Assembly (NCBI GenBank): GCA_016715905.1
Contig: JADJXI010000020.1
Coordinates: 310,001 to 374,000, forward strand
Reading direction: 5' to 3'
Source: Sphingobacteriaceae bacterium
Lineage (GTDB): Bacteria; Bacteroidota; Bacteroidia; B-17B0; Aurantibacillaceae
DNA length: 64,000 nucleotides
In this document: one piece after another, positions 16,525 through 24,506 of the stretch
Numbering within the stretch: the first letter of the stretch is position 1
How the letters are laid out: the number at the start of each line of letters is the position of its first letter
Notes under the pieces: model-generated
Seen by the model: the letters and a program-made list of their open reading frames with translations, nothing else
Told to the model about the DNA's origin: nothing
Databases searched by the model: none
Translations under genes and position numbers: made by a program

Positions 16525-17772
16525 ATGAATTTCTCAAATTACAAGTTCACCGTAACCGATCGCTTTGTGAAGTATGCAAAAATTGATACGCAATCCGATC
16601 CCAATTCTCCAAGCTGCCCGAGCACCGAAAAACAAAAAAATTTGGCTAAAGTTTTAGTAGAAGAATTAAAAGCAATGGGCATTAATGATGCTGAAATGGA
16701 TGAACATGGTTATGTGTATGCCACAATCGAAAGCAACACGAGCAAAAATGTACCAGTTATTTGTTTTTGTTCGCACATGGATACTTCCCCTGATTGCAGC
16801 GGCACTAATGTAAATCCGGTTATTCATAAAATTTATGATGGAAAGGATATTATATTACCCCATGATAAAACGCAAATAATTAAAGCAAGTGAACATCCGG
16901 CATTAGCCGATCAAATAGGCAACGATATTGTAACAGCCGACGGAACAACACTTTTAGGTGCGGATAATAAAGCGGGATTAGCAGAAATTATGGATGCGGC
17001 TAATTTTTTAATGACACATCCCGAAGTTAAACATGGAAAAATTCGTTTACTATTTACTCCGGATGAAGAAATTGGCAGAGGTGCTGATAAAGTAAATATT
17101 AAAAAATTGGGCGCCGATTTTGGATATACCATGGATGGTGAAACTTTAGGACATATCGAAGATGAAACATTTAGTGCGGATGCAGTAAGTATAAAAGTGA
17201 AGGGCTTTCCAACTCACCCCGGTTTTGCAAAGGATAAAATGCAACACGCCATCAAAATTGCGGCAGAAATAATAAATCTTATTCCCAAAGATAAAACACC
17301 CGAAACCACCGAGAAAAAACAACCGTTTATGCATCCAACAGCTATTCAAGGTGGATTGGAAGAAGTAGAAATTAAATTTATTATTCGTGCATTTGATACG
17401 CCAACTTTATTGGCGCTAGAAGAAGAGTTAAGAAACATCACGGTAAAAGTATTAACTCCATATACAAAATGCAGTTATGAGTTTAAGGTAACGGAACAAT
17501 ACCGCAACATGAAGGAAGTTTTAAGTAAATGTCCGCAAGTTGTTGCTTATGCTGAAGAAGCCATTCGTAGAACCGGAATTACACCTGTTACCTCCAGTAT
17601 ACGCGGAGGAACGGACGGGTCCAGACTTTCATTTATGGGATTGCCTTGTCCGAATATTTATGCTGGAGAACATGCATTTCACAGCAAGCAAGAGTGGGTG
17701 AGTGTACACGATATGCAAAAAGCTACCGAAACCATAGTGCATTTGGTAAATATTTGGGAAGAGAAATCTTAA
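16525..17772 (+). CDS. pepT: Peptidase T (tripeptide aminopeptidase)
   Basis: M20-family di-zinc aminopeptidase that removes N-terminal residues from tripeptides in the cytoplasm. The 415-residue length matches PepT (about 410). Metal-site motifs are in order: CSHMDTSPD near residue 80, LGADNKAGLAE near 144, FTPDEEIGRGADK near 176 (catalytic and ligand Glu pair), YTMDGE near 198, and the C-terminal GGTDGSRLSFMGLPCPN and GEHAFHSKQEW with the last His ligand. The start ATG follows a T/A-rich stretch without an exact TAnnTTTG element. It is a single-gene unit, divergent from the ECF sigma gene across about 200 bases. Confidence 0.97.
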   Translation: MNFSNYKFTVTDRFVKYAKIDTQSDPNSPSCPSTEKQKNLAKVLVEELKAMGINDAEMDEHGYVYATIESNTSKNVPVICFCSHMDTSPDCSGTNVNPVIHKIYDGKDIILPHDKTQIIKASEHPALADQIGNDIVTADGTTLLGADNKAGLAEIMDAANFLMTHPEVKHGKIRLLFTPDEEIGRGADKVNIKKLGADFGYTMDGETLGHIEDETFSADAVSIKVKGFPTHPGFAKDKMQHAIKIAAEIINLIPKDKTPETTEKKQPFMHPTAIQGGLEEVEIKFIIRAFDTPTLLALEEELRNITVKVLTPYTKCSYEFKVTEQYRNMKEVLSKCPQVVAYAEEAIRRTGITPVTSSIRGGTDGSRLSFMGLPCPNIYAGEHAFHSKQEWVSVHDMQKATETIVHLVNIWEEKS

Positions 17773-17807
17773 GGATTAATTGAAATTGTTTACTGCTGTT
17801 TCACTTT

Positions 17808-18022
17808 CTGTCAGTTCGATTAGCGTAATAAAGTGAAGGAAGTGTCACGCCGAGTGATTTTTGCCTGCCTCTTGCAAAAATTGTATCGAGGCGAACTTGT
17901 ATTGAGAACTTACTAACGTATCCCTTCTCGATACGCCGATAACCATTTCCATAATCGGCTACTCGAAGTGACAATGGCGCTGTCAGTTCGAGGAGCGCAA
18001 TGAAATGAAGCGTATCGAGAAG
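17808..18022. repeat. Degenerate palindromic intergenic repeat
   Basis: Two 31-base direct copies beginning CTGTCAGTTCGA start at 17808 and 17980 and agree at about 26 positions. Between and around the second copy are nested inverted repeats: CTTCTCGATACGC (17924-17936) against GCGTATCGAGAAG (18010-18022), perfect over 13 bases; GCCGAT (17935-17940) against ATCGGC (17954-17959); and TCGAAGTGACA (17963-17973) against TGTCAGTTCGA (17981-17991), with one mismatch. This looks like a cruciform-forming, REP- or MITE-like dispersed element. Related 'GTCAGTTCGAG' palindromes are, to my knowledge, frequent between genes in Flavobacteriia-like genomes. No transposase is nearby. Confidence 0.65.
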
Positions 18023-18279
18023 TGAAGGTGGTATAATCCTACGACAAAAAACTTGTACCTAACTACTCTTTTAAGATCTTTTATTCCTTTTATGGTTTTA
18101 ATATTTAAACTATATGCTTTCCGACAGAGAAGTTCGCATACTTAAAAATTATTTCAATAATTTTCTATGTAAATCTACTTTTACATTTCCACTCAAAAAA
18201 AACTATGAAATTATGTGGTTAAAAATTTTGGTTTATTATACTTAGACTCCTATACCTTTTTTGTGAAAGGATAATTGGA

Positions 18280-18300
18280 GGAATTACGAAGTGTAATTCC
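18280..18300 (+). promoter_or_regulatory. Hairpin upstream of the PLP-enzyme gene
   Basis: Perfect arms GGAATTAC (18280-18287) and GTAATTCC (18293-18300) with a five-base loop lie 30 bases before the TTG start. The hairpin is followed by an A-rich rather than T-rich run, so it is not a clear plus-strand terminator. It may be a leader hairpin or an operator. Confidence 0.35.
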
Positions 18301-18330
18301 AAATAAAAAAACTTACTTTTATTTAAAATT

Positions 18331-19239
18331 TTGAAACAAGTAAATTATATTAACACATTAAATTTAAATGGGCAAGAAATATCAGTCCTCCGGCTTGATT
18401 TAATTCATCCCAAATACGGAGGCAATAAAATTTTTAAACTCAAATACAATATTTTAAAAGCTAAAGAAGCGGTTTTTAAAAAAGTATTAACTTTTGGAGG
18501 TGCGCATTCTAATCATATTTTTTCAAGTGCTGCTTATTGTAAGGATCAAGAATTGGATTGTATTGGTGTAATCAGAGGCAGGGAAGCGGAACTTGAAAAT
18601 TCGCCCACACTTGTAAGCGCCCGGCAAAACGGAATGCAATTTCATTTTGTGAGTAACGCCGATTTCCAAAATAAAGATCAAGCGGATTTTATCCAACAAT
18701 TAAAAGAAAAATTTGGTGATTTTTATCTGGTGCCCGAAGGCGGAAATAATGCCGAAGGTGTAAAAGGTTGTATGGAAATAATGAATGATGAATTAAAGAA
18801 GTATGATTATGTGTTTTGCGCTAGCGGTACTGGAGCTACTTATTCAGGAATAAAAATTTCAGCGGCGCCTCATCAAAAAATTATTGGTGTTTCGGTGCTC
18901 AAAGGCGAAAATACTTTAATTGATTCGGCGAATAAATGGCTAAGTTACTTTGGACAAGAAAAAATAAATTCGGATGAATGCCTTAATTCGTCTACTATTA
19001 TAAACACGTATGCGCTGAATGGATACGCAACTTTTTCTCCCGATTTATTCCATTTTAAAAAAGAATTTGAAGAAAAATTCAATATCCCTCTCGATCATGT
19101 TTACACCGCTAAACTTTTTTATGCAGTAAGTGATTTAATTAAAAAGAAAGATATTTTATTGAACAAAAAGATTTTAGTAATTCACAGTGGTGGCCAGCAG
19201 GGCAATGCGGCATTTGAAAAAAGATACCGCCTGTCTTAA
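18331..19239 (+). CDS. PLP-dependent ACC deaminase / D-cysteine desulfhydrase family protein
   Basis: A 302-residue fold-type II PLP enzyme of the 1-aminocyclopropane-1-carboxylate deaminase/D-cysteine desulfhydrase family. KYGGNKIFKLKYN near residues 30-42 carries the expected PLP lysine in the GGNK motif; GGAHSNHIFSSAAYC near 57-71 and a glycine-rich phosphate-binding ASGTGATYSG near 167-176 follow, then VIHSGGQQGN at the C-terminus. The likely reaction is breakdown of D-cysteine (or a related D-amino acid) to pyruvate, H2S and ammonia; ACC deamination is less likely without plant-associated context. The start is TTG at 18331, in good frame with the family N-terminus. It is convergent with the gene at 19243. 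Confidence 0.85.
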   Translation: MKQVNYINTLNLNGQEISVLRLDLIHPKYGGNKIFKLKYNILKAKEAVFKKVLTFGGAHSNHIFSSAAYCKDQELDCIGVIRGREAELENSPTLVSARQNGMQFHFVSNADFQNKDQADFIQQLKEKFGDFYLVPEGGNNAEGVKGCMEIMNDELKKYDYVFCASGTGATYSGIKISAAPHQKIIGVSVLKGENTLIDSANKWLSYFGQEKINSDECLNSSTIINTYALNGYATFSPDLFHFKKEFEEKFNIPLDHVYTAKLFYAVSDLIKKKDILLNKKILVIHSGGQQGNAAFEKRYRLS

Positions 19240-19242
19240 TAT

Positions 19243-20004
19243 TTACCAGCCAAAACCAATTTTGTAATTAAGACTTCCCCACATAAAAGTTTCCTTGGGA
19301 TTAATCAGGTTTCCGGCAGGGGAAGATAAAATCCGCACAAAACCAAAACCCAAGCTCAAGCTTTGAAATGCATTCCCCTTATAATTTTGAGCTTGATATC
19401 CTATTTGCGTTTGTAAACTCGCCCCTTCAATATTCCGCAATAGCATGTCATAACCATATCTGAAACGTGGACCTATAAAAAAGCCCTTTAAATTTCCGCT
19501 TCTACAATAAAAATTCAGATCTAATCCGGTAATAAAATTAACGCCGCTGCGGTGTTGATTGGAGGTGGTAGAAGTACTGTCGTCGTTAGATTTGTAAATA
19601 ATACCCACCGGATCAAAAGTTAATGAAAAAGGAATCATCACACCCATTTTTCCGTTTTTCAATATATATTCATAATTAGCCGTAATTCTTCCCAATAAAA
19701 AACTAAAAGGCTGAATGCTGATGTTGTTTTTTTTAAACTGAAATTGAACAGTATCCATTTTTTGCTCAACAGGCGCAAAGGCTAAAATATCCCCATTGTA
19801 TTTTTCAATTAAAACCACCTCGTTTTTTGGATAATACTGAACAGCGGATAAACTATCGTTGCTTTTAAAAAAAATCCGGTCCTTTGCTATGGTCTTTAAT
19901 TGTCCGTTTAAAATTTTTCCATTTTTCAGATATAGCACATCTGTTTGTCCTTTCAGGCATAATGAAAGAAAAAAAGAAGAGAATATTAAAACAAAGTTTT
20001 TCAA
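19243..20004 (-). CDS. Envelope protein, paralog of the upstream gene
   Basis: A 253-residue protein with a signal peptide (about 1-19). An N-terminal module (about 23-75) with DVLYLKNGKILNGQLKTI and NEVVLIEKYNG resembles a small barrel or SH3-like domain found at the head of many Bacteroidota envelope proteins. The C-terminal 170 residues are beta-rich, with amphipathic strands consistent with an outer-membrane barrel, ending NYKIGFGW. No family function is recognised. It overlaps the upstream gene by 4 bases and shares the same two-part layout, suggesting an old tandem duplication. Confidence 0.5.
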   Translation of the reverse strand: MKNFVLIFSSFFLSLCLKGQTDVLYLKNGKILNGQLKTIAKDRIFFKSNDSLSAVQYYPKNEVVLIEKYNGDILAFAPVEQKMDTVQFQFKKNNISIQPFSFLLGRITANYEYILKNGKMGVMIPFSLTFDPVGIIYKSNDDSTSTTSNQHRSGVNFITGLDLNFYCRSGNLKGFFIGPRFRYGYDMLLRNIEGASLQTQIGYQAQNYKGNAFQSLSLGFGFVRILSSPAGNLINPKETFMWGSLNYKIGFGW

Positions 20005-20876
20005 AAGTAGAATCCGGTATTTAAGCTTAATATTATTTTAGGTAAAAAGGTATAACTTTGATAGGCTTCCCCCGGTTTTAAGTTTTTATTCATGTTCTTG
20101 TTAAACTCTTCTCTGTATTTACCTCTTAAGTTAAATCCGCCAATACCGCTAAGAAATTGCACATAGAAATTGTTTTTAAAACAAATTTTTCCTCCGAAAG
20201 TGGCCATTGTTGCTAATTGCATGGCGTTTGTTTTGGAATAATTAACTACTTGTGTTTTAGCGCCTGCATTGTTCACGGAGTCTATTCTCACAACGTCAAA
20301 TGTAAAATCAAGATACTTCATCATTAAGCCTAAAGAATACTGCATTTTTTGAGTTTCTTTTTTCCCGAAGTATCGGTTTACAAAAATTCCGGCATCGTAA
20401 TTTTTTTTGCTGTTGGGTAAATTAGCAAAATAAATATTTAATGCGGTTACTCGAATATTGAAATTATAAGACCCCGAAATGCCAGCACCTACCTTCTCAT
20501 TTTTACTTAAGTATTCGTAATTTAAAGCAAAATCAGCATTAGTTATTGCAATAGAATTAATGGATAAAAAACTTTGTGGGTTTTGGACGGTATGGTTGTT
20601 TTTTTGATCAGTTATATCAGTGTTCTCGGCATTAATATTAATGTCTTCATTGGGTTGGTTGTATTGTTCAAAAGTGTTGTTGTGATAGGCTATCATTAAC
20701 ACATCAAATTTGCTAATGATGTTACTTTTCCCTTTCTCTGTATTATATTCAATATGTTCCGGCAAAATACCGCTAACAGTACAGGTAATTTTAGTGCCGT
20801 TTAAGAGGTATAATTTGTCTTGGGCACAACTTAAAGCAGTTTGAAGTAGCAGATATAGGGTAATGAGGCTTTTCAC
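20001..20876 (-). CDS. Envelope protein, paralog of the downstream gene
   Basis: A 291-residue protein with a signal peptide (about 1-18, ending SCAQ). The first module (about 20-75) has DKLYLLNGTKITCTVSGI and SKFDVLMIAYHN, parallel to the gene that follows. A short Asn/Asp-rich linker (about 78-100) leads into a beta-rich domain with strands typical of outer-membrane barrels, ending with an aromatic residue (LNTGFYF), the usual barrel-assembly C-terminus. It is unknown in function; a role in envelope structure or transport is only inferred. It is divergent from ricT across about 60 bases. Confidence 0.5.
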   Translation of the reverse strand: MKSLITLYLLLQTALSCAQDKLYLLNGTKITCTVSGILPEHIEYNTEKGKSNIISKFDVLMIAYHNNTFEQYNQPNEDININAENTDITDQKNNHTVQNPQSFLSINSIAITNADFALNYEYLSKNEKVGAGISGSYNFNIRVTALNIYFANLPNSKKNYDAGIFVNRYFGKKETQKMQYSLGLMMKYLDFTFDVVRIDSVNNAGAKTQVVNYSKTNAMQLATMATFGGKICFKNNFYVQFLSGIGGFNLRGKYREEFNKNMNKNLKPGEAYQSYTFLPKIILSLNTGFYF

Positions 20877-20901
20877 TTATCAAATTTACAAATTAATGCT
20901 A

Positions 20902-20932
20902 TTGCAAAAGCTTGGATATTAAGCTATCTTTG
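20902..20932 (+). promoter_or_regulatory. Promoter of ricT-gldH
   Basis: TTG at 20902-20904 and TATCTTTG at 20925-20932, separated by 20 bases, match the Bacteroidota -33/-7 consensus. The ATG of ricT follows the -7 element by 7 bases, implying a very short or absent leader. Confidence 0.65.
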
Positions 20933-20939
20933 ACACATA

Positions 20940-22298
20940 ATGAGTAATAGCGGATGTAGCAGCAACAGAGGTTGCGGCAATGATATAAATGGAGTGCCTG
21001 CGGGTTGTGGAAGTAACGGATCTTGTGCAACCGGAGGCTGCAACAAACTGAATATTTTTGATTGGTTAAGTAATATGCGCCCACCCGAAGGACAAAAAGC
21101 CTGTGATGTAGTGGAGGTGCGTTTTAAGAATTCCAGAAAAGAGTTTTATAGAAATGTAAATAATTTGTCTTTAAACACCGGCGATGTAATTGCGGTAGAA
21201 GCTTCTTCAGGACATGACATTGGCGTAATTTCCTTAACCGGAGAATTGGTGCATTTACAGCTGAAGAAGAGAAATGTAAATTACGAAAGTGAAGAAATAA
21301 AAAAAGTTTACAGAAAAGCCAAACAAGCCGACATTGATAAGTGGAAAGAAGCGCAAAGTCTGGAAGTAGATACCATGTACCGAGCGCGAACCATTGCCCT
21401 TAAATTGGGTTTGGAAATGAAGCTGAGTGATGTAGAGTTTCAAGGAGATAAATCAAAAGCGATTTTCTACTATACAGCAGATGCACGTGTGGATTTCAGA
21501 GAATTGATTAAAGTACTGGCTGATGAATTTAAAGTGAGAATAGAAATGAAGCAAATTGGAGCCAGACAGGAAGCTTCACGCTTAGGAGGGATTGGTGCTT
21601 GTGGTCGGGAACTTTGCTGCAGCACCTGGTTAACCGATTTTAGAACAGTAACAACCAGTGCAGCACGTTACCAGCAACTTTCATTAAATCCATTAAAATT
21701 AGCCGGGCAATGCGGGAAATTAAAATGTTGTTTAAATTATGAATTAGATAGTTATCAGGATGCCTTAAAGGATTTTCCGGATGTTGAAAATAAAAGATTA
21801 ATTACTAAAAAGGGAGAAGCTTTTCTTCAAAAAACAGATATTTTTAAACGCATGATGTGGTTTAGTTACAAGCACGACACCAGTGTGTTTATACCTATGA
21901 AAGTGGAAAATGTAAAATTGGTTTTGGAATTAAATGCGAAAAATGAACAGCCGGATGATTTAATATCTGAGGAAAATAAAACAGTTAAGGCAAAAGTGAT
22001 AGAGCATAGCTTTGAAAATGTGGTAGGACAAGATAGTTTAACCCGATTTGATAAATCTTCAAAGAATAAACAGGGGGCAAGAAATAAAAATCAGAAGTCT
22101 TTTCATAATAAAAATAAATCGAATAAAGGCCCCGGGTTAGGAACTAAACCTCAGCCAAAACATAACACGGGTAATCAAAATAAGCCTCAAAATAAAAACC
22201 GTACACAAGGTAATAAACAAGGAGGTCAGCCTAATCCAAAAAGACAACCTAATAAACCAAATAATCAATCCGGAAAAAATGAATCAGGTGATAAATAA
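20940..22298 (+). CDS. ricT: PSP1-domain regulatory iron-sulfur protein RicT homolog
   Basis: A 452-residue homolog of RicT (YaaT), the PSP1-domain protein that with RicA and RicF controls RNA processing in Bacillus; in Bacteroidota it is typically next to gldH. The N-terminus is cysteine-rich (Cys 6, 12, 23, 29 and 34), followed by the PSP1 domain (about 75-275), which includes the CGRELCCSTWL motif near 223 and CGKLKCCLNYEL near 259, likely iron-sulfur ligands. The last 80 residues are low-complexity Lys/Asn/Gln/Pro-rich and probably disordered, possibly RNA-binding. It overlaps gldH by 20 bases and has its own promoter. Confidence 0.88.
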   Translation: MSNSGCSSNRGCGNDINGVPAGCGSNGSCATGGCNKLNIFDWLSNMRPPEGQKACDVVEVRFKNSRKEFYRNVNNLSLNTGDVIAVEASSGHDIGVISLTGELVHLQLKKRNVNYESEEIKKVYRKAKQADIDKWKEAQSLEVDTMYRARTIALKLGLEMKLSDVEFQGDKSKAIFYYTADARVDFRELIKVLADEFKVRIEMKQIGARQEASRLGGIGACGRELCCSTWLTDFRTVTTSAARYQQLSLNPLKLAGQCGKLKCCLNYELDSYQDALKDFPDVENKRLITKKGEAFLQKTDIFKRMMWFSYKHDTSVFIPMKVENVKLVLELNAKNEQPDDLISEENKTVKAKVIEHSFENVVGQDSLTRFDKSSKNKQGARNKNQKSFHNKNKSNKGPGLGTKPQPKHNTGNQNKPQNKNRTQGNKQGGQPNPKRQPNKPNNQSGKNESGDK

Positions 22299-22770
22299 AT
22301 CGATTATAGGAATAGCTTTTTTTGCGGCATTGGTTGTATTTTCTTCATGCGGAAGAGAAGTAGTTTACAGTAAATATCACACTTTTGCCAATAATGAGTG
22401 GAATATTTCCGATAAAGTGGAATTTGAAATGGATGTTAGGGATACTGAAAGTTTAAACGACATTTATTTCAAAATTCGTCATGCCGATGCTTACCCATAC
22501 AACAATATATTTTTATTTGTGACTACCTCTTATCCGGACGGAAAGGTTTTAACTGATACTATGGAAATTGTTTTAGCAAACAATAGAGGAGAGTGGATGG
22601 GAAGCGGGGCAGGAGATATTTTTGATTTTGAAGTGCCGGTAAAAAAGGAAATTCGTTTTCCGCAAGCCGGTAAATACAAGTTTCAATTTGTGCAGGGCAT
22701 GCGCGAAGATCCATTGCCTTTTATGATGGATTTAGGATTTGAAATTGTGAAAAGTAAGCCCAAAAAATAA
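22279..22770 (+). CDS. gldH: Gliding motility lipoprotein GldH
   Basis: A 163-residue lipoprotein of the GldH family, needed for gliding motility in Flavobacterium and associated with the T9SS/gliding machinery. The leader ends in a lipobox (VVFSSC, Cys24), then the family sequence REVVYSKYHTF, WNISDKVEFEMDV, FKIRHADAYPYNNIFLFV and the closing FPQAGKYKFQFVQGMREDPL are visible. The start lies 20 bases inside ricT in another frame, consistent with translational coupling. Presence of gldH does not by itself prove gliding, because non-gliding Bacteroidota also carry it. Confidence 0.93.
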   Translation: MNQVINKSIIGIAFFAALVVFSSCGREVVYSKYHTFANNEWNISDKVEFEMDVRDTESLNDIYFKIRHADAYPYNNIFLFVTTSYPDGKVLTDTMEIVLANNRGEWMGSGAGDIFDFEVPVKKEIRFPQAGKYKFQFVQGMREDPLPFMMDLGFEIVKSKPKK

Positions 22771-22791
22771 AGGCCCGATTTCTCGAGCCTT
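22770..22791. terminator. Stem-loop after gldH
   Basis: AAGGC (22770-22774) and CGA pair with TCG and GCCTT (22787-22791) around a short TTTC loop, with one internal mismatch. The following sequence has few consecutive Ts, so it is a weak intrinsic terminator shared by the convergent genes. Confidence 0.45.
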
Positions 22792-22815
22792 CATTTCAAT
22801 TATTAATTAATTTTA

Positions 22816-24453
22816 TTATTCTTTTACTATTCGAATAATTTTTGAATCTGTACCTGTGCTTATTTTAACTAAATAAATACCGGCTTCGTAATTTTTTAAA
22901 TCAATTTGTAATTCTTGTTTATCAACTGAAAATTCATGATTCAGGTTTTTCACAACTTTACCCAAAGCATCACTCACTATAATTTGAGTTTGAGTATTTT
23001 TAGTTGTGCTATACTGAATGGTAAGTTTATCATTTACCGGATTAGGAAATATTCTGAAAGGTAAATCATTTAAAACTAAAGAATTTAATCCATTACAGAT
23101 GACAACAGTGATGGTAACTGCACTATTTCCGGTACAGCCATTACTTCCTGTTCCGATGGCTGTGTAAGTGGTGGTAATGGTTGGTGTAACAGCAACAGTG
23201 GCTCCACTCAAACTTCCGGGGTTCCAAGTATAGGCTGTGCCTCCGTTTGCTGTTAAAGTGGCGGTTGATCCATCACAAATAGTTGCAGAAGATGCGCTTG
23301 AGCTTATATTTACTGTATTAATATTTACTGAAACTGTATTTGTATTGCTACATCCGTTTGCTCCGGTTCCGGTGACACTATAAATGGTGTTAACGGTAGG
23401 TGAAACAACAGTAGCGCTTCCTGTAATAGCACCCGGATTCCACACATAAGCGGTGCCTCCGGTTGCTGATAATGTGGAGCTGGCTCCTGAACAAATTCCA
23501 CTTGGCGATGCAGAAGGAGTGATAATAGGCAATGATAACACTTGAATCATATTATTACTTGAAGCTACGCTTCCGTTTGATACAGCGGTTAATGAAATGC
23601 TATAAGGTCCTGCATTAGTAAAAGTAATCGCTGTAGAAGAATTATTTGGAGTAGCAAATACAGGGCCGGGAGGAATGGATGTCCAGGTATATCCGCTCAC
23701 CACAAAAGAACCGGTATTGGCAGTAACGGTTAGCGAATTGCCGAGACAAATTGTTGGTTGCATAGTAAAAGTTGCTGCAAATACAGAAGTTCCGGATAAA
23801 GTTACATCATCAATGGCTACACTTGGATCAGCGCCGGTAGGATCATCATTCTGCCATCTGAATCCTATTTTTACATTTGGATTATTATTGGCAGAGGCCG
23901 GTAAGGCTATAGTATATCCTGTCCAAACACCTTGCGGTGAACAGGTAAGTGCTGTTTGTGGCGGCGTGGCGATGTTAGTCCAAGTTGCTCCGCCGTTGGC
24001 TGAATATTGCACATCGATATAATCAGAGTTAACTACACCTCTTAGTAAGTATTTAAATGAAAGACTAATGGTATATTGGCTACTGCAATTTATAGTTGGC
24101 GATTGTGCTCTTTTATTGGTTTCACCAAAGGATGCCAGATATATTGCACCCCCATCGGTAACGCCTGTACTTACGTGTAGAGATCGGTTGGTTAAACTTG
24201 GGGTACCAACGCATCCATCACCGCAATTTCCAATGCCCATCCCGGCTTCCGCGGCACTGATGTACCATTCATTAGGAACCAAGCCTAATGAGCCTGTTGT
24301 TACTACAGACCAACTTCCTAATCCCGATGGATTGAATCCATTGGCCATTTGTCCTTGATTACATCCGGTGCCAAAAGTTTCTGTCCAAAAAGGTGCTTGA
24401 GACATTCCGGCAATTGATACTAAAATAAAAAGAGAAAGTAAATATTTTTTCAT
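22816..24453 (-). CDS. T9SS-secreted adhesin-like protein with Ig-like repeats
   Basis: A 545-residue secreted protein: signal peptide (about 1-18), a jelly-roll or MAM-like domain (about 20-225) with FWTETFGTGC and SLSFKYLLRG strands and FRWQNDDPTGADPSVAIDDVTL near 200-220, one PKD/Ig-like unit, two tandem copies of an Ig-like repeat ('SP.GICSGASSTLSATGG..YVWNPG' and 'SATICDGSTATLTANGG..YTWNPG'), and a T9SS sorting domain (about 470-545; FPNPVND, LGKVVKN, AGIYLVKI). It is probably surface-attached or released; the role is likely adhesive. The gene has an excellent minus-strand promoter and a perfect palindrome against its start codon. Confidence 0.75.
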   Translation of the reverse strand: MKKYLLSLFILVSIAGMSQAPFWTETFGTGCNQGQMANGFNPSGLGSWSVVTTGSLGLVPNEWYISAAEAGMGIGNCGDGCVGTPSLTNRSLHVSTGVTDGGAIYLASFGETNKRAQSPTINCSSQYTISLSFKYLLRGVVNSDYIDVQYSANGGATWTNIATPPQTALTCSPQGVWTGYTIALPASANNNPNVKIGFRWQNDDPTGADPSVAIDDVTLSGTSVFAATFTMQPTICLGNSLTVTANTGSFVVSGYTWTSIPPGPVFATPNNSSTAITFTNAGPYSISLTAVSNGSVASSNNMIQVLSLPIITPSASPSGICSGASSTLSATGGTAYVWNPGAITGSATVVSPTVNTIYSVTGTGANGCSNTNTVSVNINTVNISSSASSATICDGSTATLTANGGTAYTWNPGSLSGATVAVTPTITTTYTAIGTGSNGCTGNSAVTITVVICNGLNSLVLNDLPFRIFPNPVNDKLTIQYSTTKNTQTQIIVSDALGKVVKNLNHEFSVDKQELQIDLKNYEAGIYLVKISTGTDSKIIRIVKE

Positions 24454-24471
24454 GGTATAAAGATTTATACC
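24454..24471. promoter_or_regulatory. Perfect 18-base palindrome between -7 element and start codon
   Basis: GGTATAAA (24454-24461), two bases, then TTTATACC (24464-24471). It fills the space between the minus-strand -7 element and the ATG at 24451-24453, so the transcription start should fall inside it. An operator for a dimeric repressor or a hairpin at the extreme 5' end of the transcript are the main options. Confidence 0.55.
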
Positions 24472-24500
24472 AAAGATATAAAAAAGTAAATAAAATGCAA
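24471..24500 (-). promoter_or_regulatory. Promoter of the T9SS adhesin-like gene
   Basis: On the minus strand TTG (24500-24498), 19 bases, then TATCTTTG (24478-24471): a full match to the -33/-7 consensus. It lies wholly in the 53-base gap after thiL, so the adhesin-like gene is not simply part of the thiL operon. Confidence 0.65.
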
Positions 24501-24506
24501 GAGCAA

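Larger units (their letters stand above)
17773..18330. other. 558-base intergenic region with repeat structure
   Basis: No convincing coding frame is present. The first half (17808-18022) holds the degenerate palindromic repeat described separately. The second half is AT-rich, ends in a perfect 8-base hairpin (18280-18300), and probably carries the promoter or leader of the PLP-enzyme gene. The repeat half is visibly richer in G and C than its surroundings. Confidence 0.7.

Noticed and set aside
17773..18330. Insertion sequence in the long intergenic gap
   Set aside because: No transposase remnant or target-site duplication is seen; only a short palindromic repeat is supported.
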